From Campylobacterales bacterium (GTDB lineage: Bacteria; Campylobacterota; Campylobacteria; Campylobacterales; Sulfurimonadaceae), in assembly GCA_026390115.1 (NCBI GenBank), contig JAPLGO010000038.1:62001-126000 (forward strand): 64,000 nt of DNA. Reading direction: 5' to 3'. The notes under the pieces are model-generated. The model was not told where the DNA came from and searched no databases. It saw only the letters and a program-made list of their open reading frames with translations. Below, one piece after another: positions 43,895 through 53,466 of the stretch (the first letter of the stretch is position 1; every line of letters begins with the position of its first letter). A program made the position numbers and the translations under genes.

Positions 43895-46060
43895 TTAATG
43901 GTGTTCTTTAATCATATTATCCAGTGTTGTAAATAGCTCTTTAGAATTTTTCTCAGCCGTCTGAAATAGTTCTATTATTTTATTTGTATTTTCTATTGTT
44001 CCTAAGTTAATAAGAGATGGAAGCGCTTTCATGCTTTCATGTACAATTTTGTGAGATTCGTTAATCTTAGCATATGAAGCCGTTGCTGAATATACATCTT
44101 TTCCATCTCCTCTATACCACTTGCCGAATCTACACTCAGTATCAGCGGAACATGTATATTGTTTATTATTTTGAAAGATTGAGTCATATCCGGAGAGTTT
44201 GAATATAACATGATCTAGCTTTGCAAGATTTACAAATATCTCATGTGAGGTCTGGTTCATAGAGTTTTGAATTACACTTGAACTATCTATAAGAGAGTGT
44301 AGTGAACTGTTAAATGTTTCTAGTTTTTCTTGTGAGTCATCAATCTCTTTGCTCATATGCTCTGAGAACTCCTGTATAGCGGCGCTATTTTGTTTAAGAA
44401 GATTAATATTGATTTCTACTTCACTTGTGGCTTTTTGTATTCTCTCAGCCAGCTTTCTAACTTCATCGGCAACCACGGCAAAACCTCTTCCATGCTCACC
44501 CGCTCTCGCGGCTTCAATTGCCGCATTTAAAGCCAAAAGATTTGTTTGGTCTGATATATCTTTAATAAGGGAGATGACACTTGTTATTGCATTCACACTG
44601 TTATTTAACTGATCTGAATTTGTTTTGCTGTCATTCATCTGTTGTGAAATGATATTTAGAGAAGCACCGATATCTGTTGTAGATTTTGTAACGTCCAGCA
44701 CGATTGATTCCGTTTGTGCGCTTTTTTCGTTTATGGTTTGAAGCGATTGCATATTGTCCGAAAGTCCATGTTGCGTAGAGGCAACACCTAGATTAACGCC
44801 TGTTGTAAGCAGCTCAGTAAGTGCTAAAGTTAATCTATTTTTTAAGAGTTGTCCAGCTCTCTCTTCAGAGTGTTTATTTGACTCTTTCAAATGCTCTTCT
44901 GCACTGTTAATCGCCTCATTTGCCACTTGAATAGTATGATTGACTGCATTCTGAATAGAAGATATCTCATCACTTCCGGTTTGTGTAATCTTCTGTGAAA
45001 AATCTTTAGAAGAAATTATCTCATCGAGTTCATGTCTAAGCAGTGAAATTCTTTTTATTAATCCATTTGCAACTAAAAAACCAAATGTGATTATGAAAAA
45101 TAGTATTATAATATTTGCCGCAATATTGAGCATCATGTCTGACTGTGCACTATTCTTTAAGCTATTAACATCAGTTAAAACAGATTCGGAGAGATAGTCT
45201 TCAACCTTTTTCAGTAAGTTTATTTTTGCTGTTATAGTTTTAAACCAATACGCCGCATCAATCTCAAAGTTGCCATTCATGTGTGTCATAGCAATATCTC
45301 TCATTCGGTTCACTTCATCAATATCATTTCCAACAAGAGTGCTTTTATAAAAATCACCATTAGCTTTAGAGGTCAAGAATAAAAATCTACCCATAAATAC
45401 ATCTTGCTCGCTTATGAGTTTAATAAATTTCGGATAGAAACCATCAGGAAAAGAGTTCTTTGCAAATGTTCCCGTCATTACAGCTCTCTCAATTCCGGCT
45501 CTCTCTTTGGAGTATAAGAAGTTACTATACGCATTTAAAGAGGTACTCATCTCTTGATTTGTGCTCATTTTGGCTACGTAGGCGACGGCATCCAAAAAAG
45601 AGGCATTCATATTTGTATAATAAGCTACGGTATCCGGAACACTTATTTTTAAAGAGCTGATTTGCTCTCTTTTATCTTTTAATTGAGACAGCTGCTGCAT
45701 TGCATCACCCATTCTCTCTTGCATCTCTTTTGGATATTTGCTGAAATTCATACTCTTGTAAAATAGTTCCATGTCCGTTTTTGTATCATCGGTATTTTTT
45801 CTTATATTGGCTAAATCATCAGCAAATTGCACCCCTTTTGAGCCAACAAAACCAGAAGAAGCACCCCTCTCTTTTTGGCTATTGTGAAGCATCGCACCGA
45901 TTTTTGTTGATAAAATGGATACCTCTTTTATCGTTGAGAGTTCCTCAACCTTTTTATAGCTTTTGTATCCATTTAATCCAAGCAATATAAAAATTATAAG
46001 TACAGAAATAAACACCATAAACACCATTTTTACTCTTATAGAAACACTCTCTAACATCAT
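43895..46060 (-). CDS. Methyl-accepting chemotaxis protein with NIT sensor and C-terminal CZB domain
   Basis: A 721-residue chemoreceptor. A first membrane helix (about 12-30) precedes a nitrate- and nitrite-sensing NIT-type periplasmic domain ([19 protein letters not shown], about 45-300). A second helix (about 310-335), a HAMP-like region and a methyl-accepting signalling domain with the hairpin tip [27 protein letters not shown]-type sequence follow. The C-terminal CZB zinc-binding domain has [11 protein letters not shown] and later His ([10 protein letters not shown]). The likely role is taxis toward or away from nitrate or related oxyanions, with modulation by zinc or hypochlorous acid. 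Confidence 0.85.
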   Translation of the reverse strand: MMLESVSIRVKMVFMVFISVLIIFILLGLNGYKSYKKVEELSTIKEVSILSTKIGAMLHNSQKERGASSGFVGSKGVQFADDLANIRKNTDDTKTDMELFYKSMNFSKYPKEMQERMGDAMQQLSQLKDKREQISSLKISVPDTVAYYTNMNASFLDAVAYVAKMSTNQEMSTSLNAYSNFLYSKERAGIERAVMTGTFAKNSFPDGFYPKFIKLISEQDVFMGRFLFLTSKANGDFYKSTLVGNDIDEVNRMRDIAMTHMNGNFEIDAAYWFKTITAKINLLKKVEDYLSESVLTDVNSLKNSAQSDMMLNIAANIIILFFIITFGFLVANGLIKRISLLRHELDEIISSKDFSQKITQTGSDEISSIQNAVNHTIQVANEAINSAEEHLKESNKHSEERAGQLLKNRLTLALTELLTTGVNLGVASTQHGLSDNMQSLQTINEKSAQTESIVLDVTKSTTDIGASLNIISQQMNDSKTNSDQLNNSVNAITSVISLIKDISDQTNLLALNAAIEAARAGEHGRGFAVVADEVRKLAERIQKATSEVEININLLKQNSAAIQEFSEHMSKEIDDSQEKLETFNSSLHSLIDSSSVIQNSMNQTSHEIFVNLAKLDHVIFKLSGYDSIFQNNKQYTCSADTECRFGKWYRGDGKDVYSATASYAKINESHKIVHESMKALPSLINLGTIENTNKIIELFQTAEKNSKELFTTLDNMIKEHH

Positions 46061-46205
46061 AAACCCCTAAAGTTTTATTCAAAATTACGAAAGAATAATA
46101 TAGCATAAAAAATTCTAAATTATATTGTGCAGTTTCCTATTTTTTAGTTCCTTTTTTAGCTATTAAGGTTCATAAGAGATGCTAGCCTCTTTTTATGCTC
46201 ATTTT

Positions 46206-46214
46206 TGATAGAAT
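46206..46214 (+). promoter_or_regulatory. Extended -10 promoter of metH
   Basis: TGATAGAAT is an extended -10 element 34 bases upstream of the metH ATG. No cobalamin riboswitch or SAM riboswitch can be recognised in the 190-base gap. Confidence 0.4.
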
Positions 46215-46247
46215 AACCTTCCATAATTTAATAAAAGATTTTGAACA

Positions 46248-49200
46248 ATGAGAACAAAAGAGTATATTTTAAATATAATAAAAAGTCGTCCGCTCATCAT
46301 AGATGGTGCCATGGGAACACAGCTTCAGCAGCGGGACGATAAAATTCCGAGCACAGCGTGGGAGGGAAATGAGGGGTGTAATGAGCTTCTTAATGTTACA
46401 TGTCCCGAGGTTTTGAGTGAGATTTTTCATGCGTATCTGACAGCGGGTGCCGACTTTATCACAACAAATACATTTGGCTCATTCTCTTGGGTGCTGGATG
46501 AATACCAAATCGGGCATCGTGCGTATGAATTGACAAAGGCAGGAGCGGAGCTAGTAAAACAAGAGTGTTTAAAGTTTAGCACACCTGAACATCCCCGTTT
46601 TGTTTTAGGATCTATCGGTCCTGGAACAAAACTTCCATCCCTTGGGCATATTCACTATGATGAGATGTTTGCTGGTTACACTGAGTTTTGTTTGGCGCTT
46701 ATCGATGGCGGAGTGGATGTTTTTTTACTAGAGACATGTCAAGACCCGCTTCAAATTAAAGCTGCTCTGCATGCCTGCGCTGAGGCCAACAGAGAAAGAA
46801 ATACTCAAATCCCCATTATGGTTTCCGTCACGATTGAACTCAGTGGAACAATGCTTATCGGAACAGATGCTGCAACAATCGCAACAATTTTAGAACCTTT
46901 TGATATTTTAAGCTTAGGCTTTAATTGCGGAACTGGGCCTGAACAGGTTTTAAAACATGTAAAAACTCTTAGTGAACTTTGGGGAAAACCGATAAGTGTG
47001 CATGCCAACGCAGGGCTTCCTCAAAACCGTGGAGGATACACCTATTATCCGATGGCACCAGAAGAATTTGCGGGTCAGCAAGAGGCATTTTTAGACTTTA
47101 GCGGTGTATGTTTTCTGGGCGGATGCTGCGGAACTACACCGCAACATATTCGTGCCTTAGTCAATCGCGTGAGCAGTAAAATACCAAAGCCGGCATGTGG
47201 GACTCAGGCAAACTCTCTTGCTTCGCTCTTCTCAATAGTGCCGCTTATGCAAGAACCGGCTCCACTTCTCATCGGAGAACGAAGCAACGCTACGGGTTCA
47301 AAAGCTTTTAGAGAACTTCTTTTGGCGGAAGATTATGAGGGAACACTTAGTGTTGGGCAACAGCAAGTCCGTGTGGGAGCGCATGTTCTGGATGTAAGCG
47401 TTGGTTTTGCAGGGCGCGATGAGACAAAAGATATGAAGGAGGTTTTAAGCCTTTATGCTCAGAAATTGGTTCTTCCTCTTATGCCTGATTCTACACAAAC
47501 TCCGGCACTTGAAGAGGCACTCAAACTCATCGGTGGAAAGCCAATTATAAACTCTGTAAACCTTGAAGATGGGATAGAAAAGTTTGACACGGTTTGTCAG
47601 CTCGCCAAAAAGTATGGTGCAGCATTGGTTTGTTTAACCATAGACGAGATTGGCATGGCAAAAACAGTTGAGAGAAAAATAGAGATTGCTGAGCGAATCT
47701 ACGAACTTGCCACTCAGAAACATGGCATAAATCCACAAGATTTAGTTTTTGATTTACTCACATTCACCCTTGGAAGCGGTGATGAGGAGTATAGAGATGC
47801 CGGAATAAATACTATCGAGGCTATACGAGAATTACGAAAGCGACACCCAGAAGTGGGCGCAGTTTTGGGGCTTTCAAATATCTCATTCGGGCTTGATAAA
47901 GATGCAAGACCCTACCTAAACTCTATGTTTCTGAATCATTGTATCGAAGCAGGTTTGACAAGCGTAATTATAAATGTGCAACACATTATTCCCTTAAATA
48001 AAATCAGCCAAGAAGACCAAGACCTATGTGATGATCTGATTTTTAACCGCAAACCAAATGGAGAGGCCCTTTTTACATTTATAGAGCATTTCAGTACCAA
48101 AGAAGCGGTGGATAATGTGGCAGAAGATGCGGCGTACTTGGCAATGAATGATGCGCAAAAAATTGCAAAACTTCTTATGGATGGAGACAAAGAGAGAATG
48201 ATTCCTCTGGTAGAAGAAGCGCGAAAAACAATAGCGCCTGAGAAAATTGTCAATGAGATTCTGATTGATGCGATGAAGGTTGTGGGAGAACTTTTTGGTT
48301 CAGGGCAGATGCAACTCCCCTTTGTACTTCAGAGTGCCGAGACTATGAAAAAAACAGTTGATTATCTCAACCCCTATCTGCCGAAGATAGACAAAGCTGT
48401 CGATACAACCTTGATTTTGGGCACGGTTAAAGGGGATGTACATGATGTGGGCAAAAATCTTGTAGATATTATTTTGTCAAATAACGGCTTTAAAGTTATA
48501 AATCTTGGGATAAAAGTAGATTTAGAAAACTTTGTAAAAACCCTCAAAGAGTCTAATGCAAGTGCCATCGGCATGAGCGGGCTTTTGGTAAAATCAACGC
48601 AGGTGATGAAAGAGAACCTCGAAGCTCTCAAGGCCGCCGGAATAAGTGTGCCTGTTCTTTTAGGCGGAGCGGCACTTACCCGTGCATTTATAGATGATTT
48701 TTGCCGACCTTATTATGATGGAGCCATCTTTTACTGCAAAGATGCTTTTGACGGTGTGACTGCCATGAGTAGAATCGAAAAAGGGAATCTAGATACGGAT
48801 TTACATGGCAAAGAGGGAGAAGAAAAAGTAGTAAAAGAGAAAAAAAAGATAGTAATTCCTCCCTTTCAAGAACTCCACATGCCAAGCCGTGATGTAAAAA
48901 TTCCCACTCCGCCATTTTGGGGAAGAAGAGAGATGAAGCTCACTCCAGCTCAAAAAGAGTTGGCATTTGAATGGGTGAATCATAAAATTCTCTTTAAATC
49001 GCGTTGGGGCTATAGCTCAAAGGGGATGACAAAAGAAGCGTATAAAAAGCAGATGGATGAAGTTATTTACCCTGCGTATGAGAAACTGAAAAAAAGATTT
49101 TTGGATGAAAATCTCTTTGATCCGACCATCATCTACGGATACTGGCCATGCAGGAGCGATGACAACACCCTGCTGATTTTTGATGAGAGAGAGGGGTATA

Positions 49201-49739
49201 ATTCGCCGAATGAAGTAAACCGCGAACCGCTTGCAAGTGTCATAGGAAGAGCCGAAACTATGTTTACATTTCCACGACAGAGCAAGCCGCCTCACCGTGC
49301 TTTGAGTGACTTTTTTCACTCCGACAGACACGATGTAATTGCGCTGACATGTGTAAGTGCAGGGGCAAAACTGAGCGAAGCTGAGCGAGAGATTTATGAA
49401 AGCGGTAACTACACTGAGTATTATCAGTTTCATGGTTTGGGAGTGGAACTGGCGGAAGCACTCGCAGAGATGGTTCATAAACAGATAAGACTTGATTTGA
49501 ATATATGTGAAAATGAGGGAAGCAAACTTGGGGATGTGCAGATGAACAAGTATCAGGGTGCAAGATACTCGTTCGGTTACGCTGCATGTCCTGATTTAGA
49601 ACTTAACCGCCCACTCTTTGATCTGCTTAAACCCGAAGAGTTCGGGATAGAGTTGAGTGAAACTTTCCAGATTCATCCTGAACAATCAACGAGTGCTTTG
49701 GTTGTCTATCATCCAAATGCCACTTATTATAATGTGTAG
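46248..49739 (+). CDS. metH: Cobalamin-dependent methionine synthase
   Basis: A 1163-residue enzyme that transfers a methyl group from methyltetrahydrofolate to homocysteine via methylcobalamin. Domains in order: homocysteine-binding (1 to ~310, with zinc cysteines in FNCGTG and GGCCGT), pterin-binding (~335-600, ERSNATGSKAF, VNLEDG), cap and B12-binding (~640-860, cobalt ligand H732 in GDVHDVGKN), and the SAM-binding activation domain (~890-1163, PPHRALSDFFHS, YQGARYSFGYAACPD). Length is typical of full-length MetH. It is a single-gene transcript, convergent with the comM fragment. Confidence 0.95.
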   Translation: MRTKEYILNIIKSRPLIIDGAMGTQLQQRDDKIPSTAWEGNEGCNELLNVTCPEVLSEIFHAYLTAGADFITTNTFGSFSWVLDEYQIGHRAYELTKAGAELVKQECLKFSTPEHPRFVLGSIGPGTKLPSLGHIHYDEMFAGYTEFCLALIDGGVDVFLLETCQDPLQIKAALHACAEANRERNTQIPIMVSVTIELSGTMLIGTDAATIATILEPFDILSLGFNCGTGPEQVLKHVKTLSELWGKPISVHANAGLPQNRGGYTYYPMAPEEFAGQQEAFLDFSGVCFLGGCCGTTPQHIRALVNRVSSKIPKPACGTQANSLASLFSIVPLMQEPAPLLIGERSNATGSKAFRELLLAEDYEGTLSVGQQQVRVGAHVLDVSVGFAGRDETKDMKEVLSLYAQKLVLPLMPDSTQTPALEEALKLIGGKPIINSVNLEDGIEKFDTVCQLAKKYGAALVCLTIDEIGMAKTVERKIEIAERIYELATQKHGINPQDLVFDLLTFTLGSGDEEYRDAGINTIEAIRELRKRHPEVGAVLGLSNISFGLDKDARPYLNSMFLNHCIEAGLTSVIINVQHIIPLNKISQEDQDLCDDLIFNRKPNGEALFTFIEHFSTKEAVDNVAEDAAYLAMNDAQKIAKLLMDGDKERMIPLVEEARKTIAPEKIVNEILIDAMKVVGELFGSGQMQLPFVLQSAETMKKTVDYLNPYLPKIDKAVDTTLILGTVKGDVHDVGKNLVDIILSNNGFKVINLGIKVDLENFVKTLKESNASAIGMSGLLVKSTQVMKENLEALKAAGISVPVLLGGAALTRAFIDDFCRPYYDGAIFYCKDAFDGVTAMSRIEKGNLDTDLHGKEGEEKVVKEKKKIVIPPFQELHMPSRDVKIPTPPFWGRREMKLTPAQKELAFEWVNHKILFKSRWGYSSKGMTKEAYKKQMDEVIYPAYEKLKKRFLDENLFDPTIIYGYWPCRSDDNTLLIFDEREGYNSPNEVNREPLASVIGRAETMFTFPRQSKPPHRALSDFFHSDRHDVIALTCVSAGAKLSEAEREIYESGNYTEYYQFHGLGVELAEALAEMVHKQIRLDLNICENEGSKLGDVQMNKYQGARYSFGYAACPDLELNRPLFDLLKPEEFGIELSETFQIHPEQSTSALVVYHPNATYYNV

Positions 49740-49768
49740 GTTGTTTGAGATCTTTTAGAAGCGATAGC

Positions 49769-50356
49769 TTATCTTCTTCTATAGCTAAGTGCTTCCAGAA
49801 GATGGTCTTTTTGTATAATCTCACTGCTCTCCAAATCGGCGATGGTTCGAGCTACTTTTTGAACTTTTTTGATACTTCTAAAAGAGAGTGCAAATCTGCT
49901 TATTGCCATCTCTAAAGTAGCTTTTGCCTCATCACTCAAGAGACAAAACTTCTCTATTTCACTGTCGTTCAACTTTGCATTAAAACTATTTTGACCTCTA
50001 TTTTTAGTGAAAATATGCACCTCTACCACTTTTTTGTGAAACTCTTTCGAGCTGAAACTTGCTCTATCATCCGGATTTGCACTCTGCATGACCACTGTTA
50101 AATCAATTCTATCCAAAAATGGGTCGGAGAGTCTGTTCTTGTATCTCTGTATCTCTAAATCACTGCATCTGCACTCAAGTTTTTCATTTAAAAGATTTCC
50201 GCATGGGCATGGGTTCATAGCTCCAATAAAGAGAAAGTCACTCGGGTATTCCACCTTTGAATTAACTCTTGAAATTCTGATTTTATTGTCCTGCATAGGC
50301 TCTCTCATGGCTTCGAGTACACTCTTTGAGAAGTGCGGAAGCTCATCTAAAAAAAG
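49769..50356 (-). pseudogene. comM: comM, C-terminal fragment (interrupted gene)
   Basis: The C-terminal part of the ComM/YifB AAA+ ATPase (branch-migration helicase for natural transformation). The frame continues upstream of its first ATG (50308) and reads LFLDELPHFSKSVLEA before MREPMQDNK, so the Walker B motif (FLDEL) is included. The zinc-binding CPCGN...CRCS follows, then the sensor regions. The missing N-terminal part is at 53577-54503. Between them lies a mobile island, so the gene product cannot be made whole. Confidence 0.9.
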
Positions 50357-50500
50357 TTCTAGGTATAATTAACTATTAGATTATTAAATGCATAAATACA
50401 CACAATCAAGGAGTTGTATATAATAATGTATAGCATAAATTTTAAAAAGATTATATTTTTAAATCGCATTAGGTATTGTTTACTATTATGCAATATAATA

Positions 50501-50532
50501 TTGACTGGTAAAGTTTTACCATTAAATTATAT
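50501..50532 (+). promoter_or_regulatory. Promoter with palindromic operator
   Basis: TTGACT (50501-50506) and TTATAT (50527-50532) are placed 20 bases apart. The spacer is filled by TGGTAAA-GT-TTTACCA (50506-50521), a perfect palindrome of operator size. The promoter would drive the recombinase fragment starting at 50560 and could be repressed by a protein bound to the spacer. Confidence 0.4.
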
Positions 50533-50559
50533 TACTATTAACAGAATAAGGCTATCAAG

Positions 50560-50994
50560 ATGATAGCGAAGATTGACAAAGGGTACATAGTCGCTCACAA
50601 CTTTCATGGTAAAGTTAAGAAGCTATACAACTCATTAGAATGGACAATATGGCTAGCTACCATACGGAACTGTTCTGTCTCTACCATAAATATGTACGCA
50701 AGGACTATGGAGAGATTTTGGGTATGGACTCTTTATAATGATGTAAGAGAAAATGAGAGTTTTGCTTTTTACCTTGCAAGGTACAGAGAAGCTTTACTCA
50801 ACGGATACAAAATAGAAGAAAATGTTTTTGATACTTATCTGCAAGCAGATGTATCAGTTACAATAAATGACGAACAACCAAAAACTAAACAAACTGTAAA
50901 TAAAAGTCTAGCTGGCATTAAAAGCTATATGTACTATATTGATGAAAGCGAGTTAGTTGAAAACAAAAATTTCATAGATATCAACTCAGTATAG
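50560..50994 (+). pseudogene. Tyrosine-recombinase-like N-terminal fragment
   Basis: A 144-residue ORF resembling the N-terminal, SAM-like core-binding part of a large tyrosine recombinase (SLEWTIWLATIRNCSVSTIN, MERFWVWTLY, KSLAGIKSYMYYI). The catalytic domain is missing: the frame stops at 50994 and nothing similar follows. It probably represents the degraded recombinase that brought the island. The identification rests on pattern only. Confidence 0.45.
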
Positions 50995-51096
50995 TCACCT
51001 TTCATTAGGGGGCTATTATTACCATGCAGAGCGTAAGTTTGATGATAAAGCCAGTAGAAGTATCATTTGATTTTGAAGGATATTTACGCACTACGG

Positions 51097-51345
51097 ATGG
51101 TAGTAAAAAAGAGTCAAGATAGCATCGATGCACAGGAGATGCAAAGATGGCGTGATGGAGTTATGGTGTCAAACTCGCTTCACAATTGTGAAGCACTTCT
51201 TAGAGAGCATAAAGAAAACTTAGCCAGTATAGATAGAACAATCCATATTTTTGATACTTCCTACGACCTCAAAACCATAAAAGCAAAAAGAGTTTCAAAA
51301 GAGAGATATTTTAAAAATGGTGAAACAGTTGTTTTGATCTTAGAC
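51097..51345 (+). pseudogene. Truncated ORF of unknown function, cut by an IS remnant
   Basis: The frame begins at TTG 51067 or ATG 51097 (no good ribosome site) and runs MVVKKSQDSID...RWRDGVMVSNSLHN, then RVSKERYFKNGETVVLILDTL, where it meets the transposase remnant near 51346. The charged segment and RYF-K-GE pattern recall a family often found after recombinase genes in mobile elements, but I cannot name it. A short unrelated frame (51024-51122, 32 codons, preceded by AGGGGG) overlaps its start and is probably noise or a frameshifted piece. Confidence 0.35.
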
Positions 51346-52050
51346 ACTCTGAGCGTGGAAATGGTCGTAATCTACATTCTCATCAGAATGAAGAGTTGAA
51401 CCTAGTTCTACTCTATTATAAATAACTTCTTTAATGTCAGAAGTGTTCTCACCTTTTGTTATAAATGTTTTTGTTCTTACAGAGCCGACATTCTCAGAAT
51501 CCTCTTCAGCTCTTTGTCAGATTGAGGTTACAGTTCTTTTATTTGGTTTATAAGCCGTTCTTTATCAATTCTATTTTCAATTTTATTCGCTGGTTTGATA
51601 TAGTTGCCAATATAAACACCATCTACCTTACATACTCCGCTAAGTTTTGAATCATCTTGATTTAAAAAGAGTGATTCTCTGATTTTATGAGACAAAACCC
51701 ACGCAGTCTTATATTGAACATCAAGGTCACGACTGAATTGTAAAGCACTTATTGACTTTACAGCGTTTATGAATATTGCGATTGCTATCAAATAAACTTT
51801 TAAAGATTTTTTATGACTTGCAAACAGAGTTCCGCTTGTAACTGAAAAAGTATGAATACATGCTTTACCTCTGAATTGTTTTCTGGCACCTATAAAATAA
51901 GAAGTGTAACAGCTTCCACAACTAGCACAAACATGTATCACTCCATCTTACAGCTTTAAAGTTAAGAAAGGCTTCATCTTCACTCATATTAAAGAGTTTC
52001 ATTAACAATAAATCTCTTGCGTTTGCTGAGAGTAGGAAATGTTGTGCCAT
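51340..52050 (-). pseudogene. IS1595-family transposase remnant
   Basis: Three consecutive segments in different frames together read as an IS1595-type transposase. The start is at ATG 52050 (AAAGGA upstream): MAQHFLLSANARDLLLMKLF...AVRWSD. After a frameshift near 51945 comes VCASCGSC, HTFSVTSGTLFASHKKSLKVYL, SALQFSRDLDVQYKTAWVL. After a second frameshift near 51525 comes GSVRTKTFITKGENTSDI...GSTLHSDENVDYDHFHA. The C-terminal third with the last catalytic residue is missing. The element is inactive and cuts the ORF to its left. Confidence 0.75.
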
Positions 52051-52081
52051 TTTGAAGTCCTTTAATATTCTTCTTACTTAT

Positions 52082-52166
52082 ATTATACTCACTATTGAGT
52101 ATAATGTTAATAGATAAAATACTCTTTTTAGAGTATTAATATAATTGTTAAAGAGTATATTAATAC
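52082..52166. promoter_or_regulatory. Three nested palindromes, operator cluster before the DUF6471 gene
   Basis: Perfect inverted repeats: ATTATACTCA/TGAGTATAAT (52082-52105), AATACTCT/AGAGTATT (52118-52137) and GTATTAATAT/ATATTAATAC (52133-52166). The hexamer ATACTC or its complement GAGTAT occurs five times within 75 bases. A TATAAT (52176-52181) follows, 33 bases before the ATG at 52214. This is the layout of an autoregulated promoter. Confidence 0.55.
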
Positions 52167-52213
52167 TTATATAGTTATAATATTCAGATTTAGAAAATTG
52201 AGGTGAGTTTTAG

Positions 52214-52468
52214 ATGAAAGTTGAGATGGATACATACGCAAGTAGTAAGCTAAGAAGTGAAATGAGAGAGAAAAAAGTCACTACTAAGGCTATTTGTAAA
52301 ATGTTAAAAGAGACATTTGAAATTTCATTAAGTGAACAATCTTTTAACAATAAGATAAACAGAGCAAACTTTGCAGCTACATTCTTTTTTCAATGTATGT
52401 ATGTATTAAATATTAGACTTATCAATTTTGATATTGATAATATAGAGATAAAGAGTGAAAAGGCTTAG
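52214..52468 (+). CDS. DUF6471-type small DNA-binding protein
   Basis: An 84-residue protein: SKLRSEMREKKVTTKAICKMLKE, SLSEQSFNNKINRANFAATFFFQCMYVL. The helix pattern with FNNKI-R--FAA-FF-QC is that of DUF6471, a small helix-turn-helix-like family in mobile elements. Ribosome site GAGGTGAG upstream. It lies before the MT-A70 methyltransferase and behind a cluster of palindromes, and is probably an autorepressor and controller of the methyltransferase. Confidence 0.6.
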   Translation: MKVEMDTYASSKLRSEMREKKVTTKAICKMLKETFEISLSEQSFNNKINRANFAATFFFQCMYVLNIRLINFDIDNIEIKSEKA

Positions 52469-52519
52469 AGTTGGAGTGGCTTTTGCTTAGGTAACTAAAA
52501 GTTACTTAGATTAAATACT

Positions 52520-52538
52520 ATATGACAAATTGTCATAT
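52520..52538. promoter_or_regulatory. 19-base palindrome before the MT-A70 gene
   Basis: ATATGACAA-A-TTGTCATAT is a perfect palindrome with 9-base arms and one central base, 57 bases upstream of the methyltransferase ATG. Its sequence differs from the ATACTC repeats before the DUF6471 gene, so another regulator may act here. Confidence 0.5.
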
Positions 52539-52594
52539 AAATTTTAAAAACTGTAATTTTACTTTATAGTTTGACATAAAAAAATGGATTAAAG

Positions 52595-53251
52595 ATGAAT
52601 GCACTATGTGGAACAATACAACAAAAGACAATATTTGATTTCGATAAATCGATGTATGGGGAATATTCTACTATAGTTATAGACCCACCTTGGAATCAAG
52701 GCAAGACAGGCAAGAGAAAAGTTAGACCAAATCAGGGAACAACGCTTGATTATGATACCTTATCAAAAGAAGAATTATTACAGCTTCCTATTAATGAGCT
52801 TGGAGCAGAAAATTCATTTTTATTTTTATGGACTACAAACAGTAAAGATAAAAAGACTGGTGAGCCATTTTTAAAAACATCATTTGATTTAATGGAAGAG
52901 TGGGGATATAATTTTTACACTATGATTACATGGGACAAAAAGACAGGACCTTGTCCGTTTGGACCTTTTCAAATCGTAACGGAATATGTCTTGTTTGGGT
53001 ATAAAGGTAAGTGTACATTCAAAAAAGACAAACTAGGTTTTATGAAAAATATTTTTTCAGAAAGTGTCTCTGCTCATAGCGTTAAGCCTCAATCTTTTTA
53101 TGATGCTATCGCTGAAATGACGGATGGCAAAAGATTGGATATTTTTGCTCGTCAAACAAGAGAAGGTTTTGATGGATGGGGTAATGAATATGGTAAATTG
53201 GATACTGATACTGACTTAGTTGAAGAAATTAAAGAATTAAAAATAGCATAA
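52595..53251 (+). CDS. MT-A70 family adenine N6-methyltransferase
   Basis: A 218-residue protein with the catalytic motif IDPPWNQG (about residues 30-37; DPPW is diagnostic for MT-A70 and related m6A methylases) and FLWTTNSK, GYNFYTMITWDKKTG, ILTEYVLFGYKG-like sequence and HSVKPQSFYD, which binds SAM. It would methylate adenine in DNA (bacterial MT-A70 proteins) or possibly RNA. No restriction enzyme is adjacent, so it is an orphan methylase of a mobile island, perhaps for self-protection or epigenetic control. Confidence 0.82.
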   Translation: MNALCGTIQQKTIFDFDKSMYGEYSTIVIDPPWNQGKTGKRKVRPNQGTTLDYDTLSKEELLQLPINELGAENSFLFLWTTNSKDKKTGEPFLKTSFDLMEEWGYNFYTMITWDKKTGPCPFGPFQIVTEYVLFGYKGKCTFKKDKLGFMKNIFSESVSAHSVKPQSFYDAIAEMTDGKRLDIFARQTREGFDGWGNEYGKLDTDTDLVEEIKELKIA

Positions 53252-53370
53252 TGAAAAATATAATCACTGATATTCAACTCAATAAAGGCGAGAACAAAGA
53301 TAGAGTGTATGTTTATATTGATAATTCATATTGTGTTAGTATTAGAAAACTTCATGTCACTAAAATTTGA
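53251..53370 (+). pseudogene. RecX-like N-terminal fragment
   Basis: A 39-residue ORF whose start overlaps the methyltransferase stop (TAATG). The sequence IITDIQLNKGENKDRVYVYID resembles the first strand pair of RecX, the RecA inhibitor, and then ends. No further RecX sequence follows. It may be a residue of a longer gene or a real short peptide; confidence is low. Confidence 0.3.
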
Positions 53371-53421
53371 TGTCACTTCTTCAACTTCAACATGAATAAT
53401 ATACCTTTTTTTCTGGTTCAT
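53326..53421 (-). CDS. Small ORF antisense to the RecX-like fragment
   Basis: A 31-residue ORF (MNQKKRYIIHVEVEEVTSNF...) with a strong AAGGAAGG ribosome site 6-8 bases upstream. It overlaps the RecX-like fragment on the other strand, so at most one is likely to matter. It may be the truncated 5' end of a gene cut by a rearrangement. No family recognised. Confidence 0.25.
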   Translation of the reverse strand: MNQKKRYIIHVEVEEVTSNFSDMKFSNTNTI

Positions 53422-53466
53422 TGTAAGCCTTCCTTTTTGTTAATTAACTTTAGAAATTCACAAATT

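Noticed and set aside
46061-46247. Cobalamin or SAM riboswitch before metH
   Set aside because: The 187-base gap is AT-rich and shows no B12-box-like or SAM-box-like conserved core; only an extended -10 is visible.
49017-49478. Minus-strand ORF of 153 codons inside metH
   Set aside because: It is antisense to conserved metH activation-domain sequence and has no family resemblance; open frames of this length arise opposite real genes.
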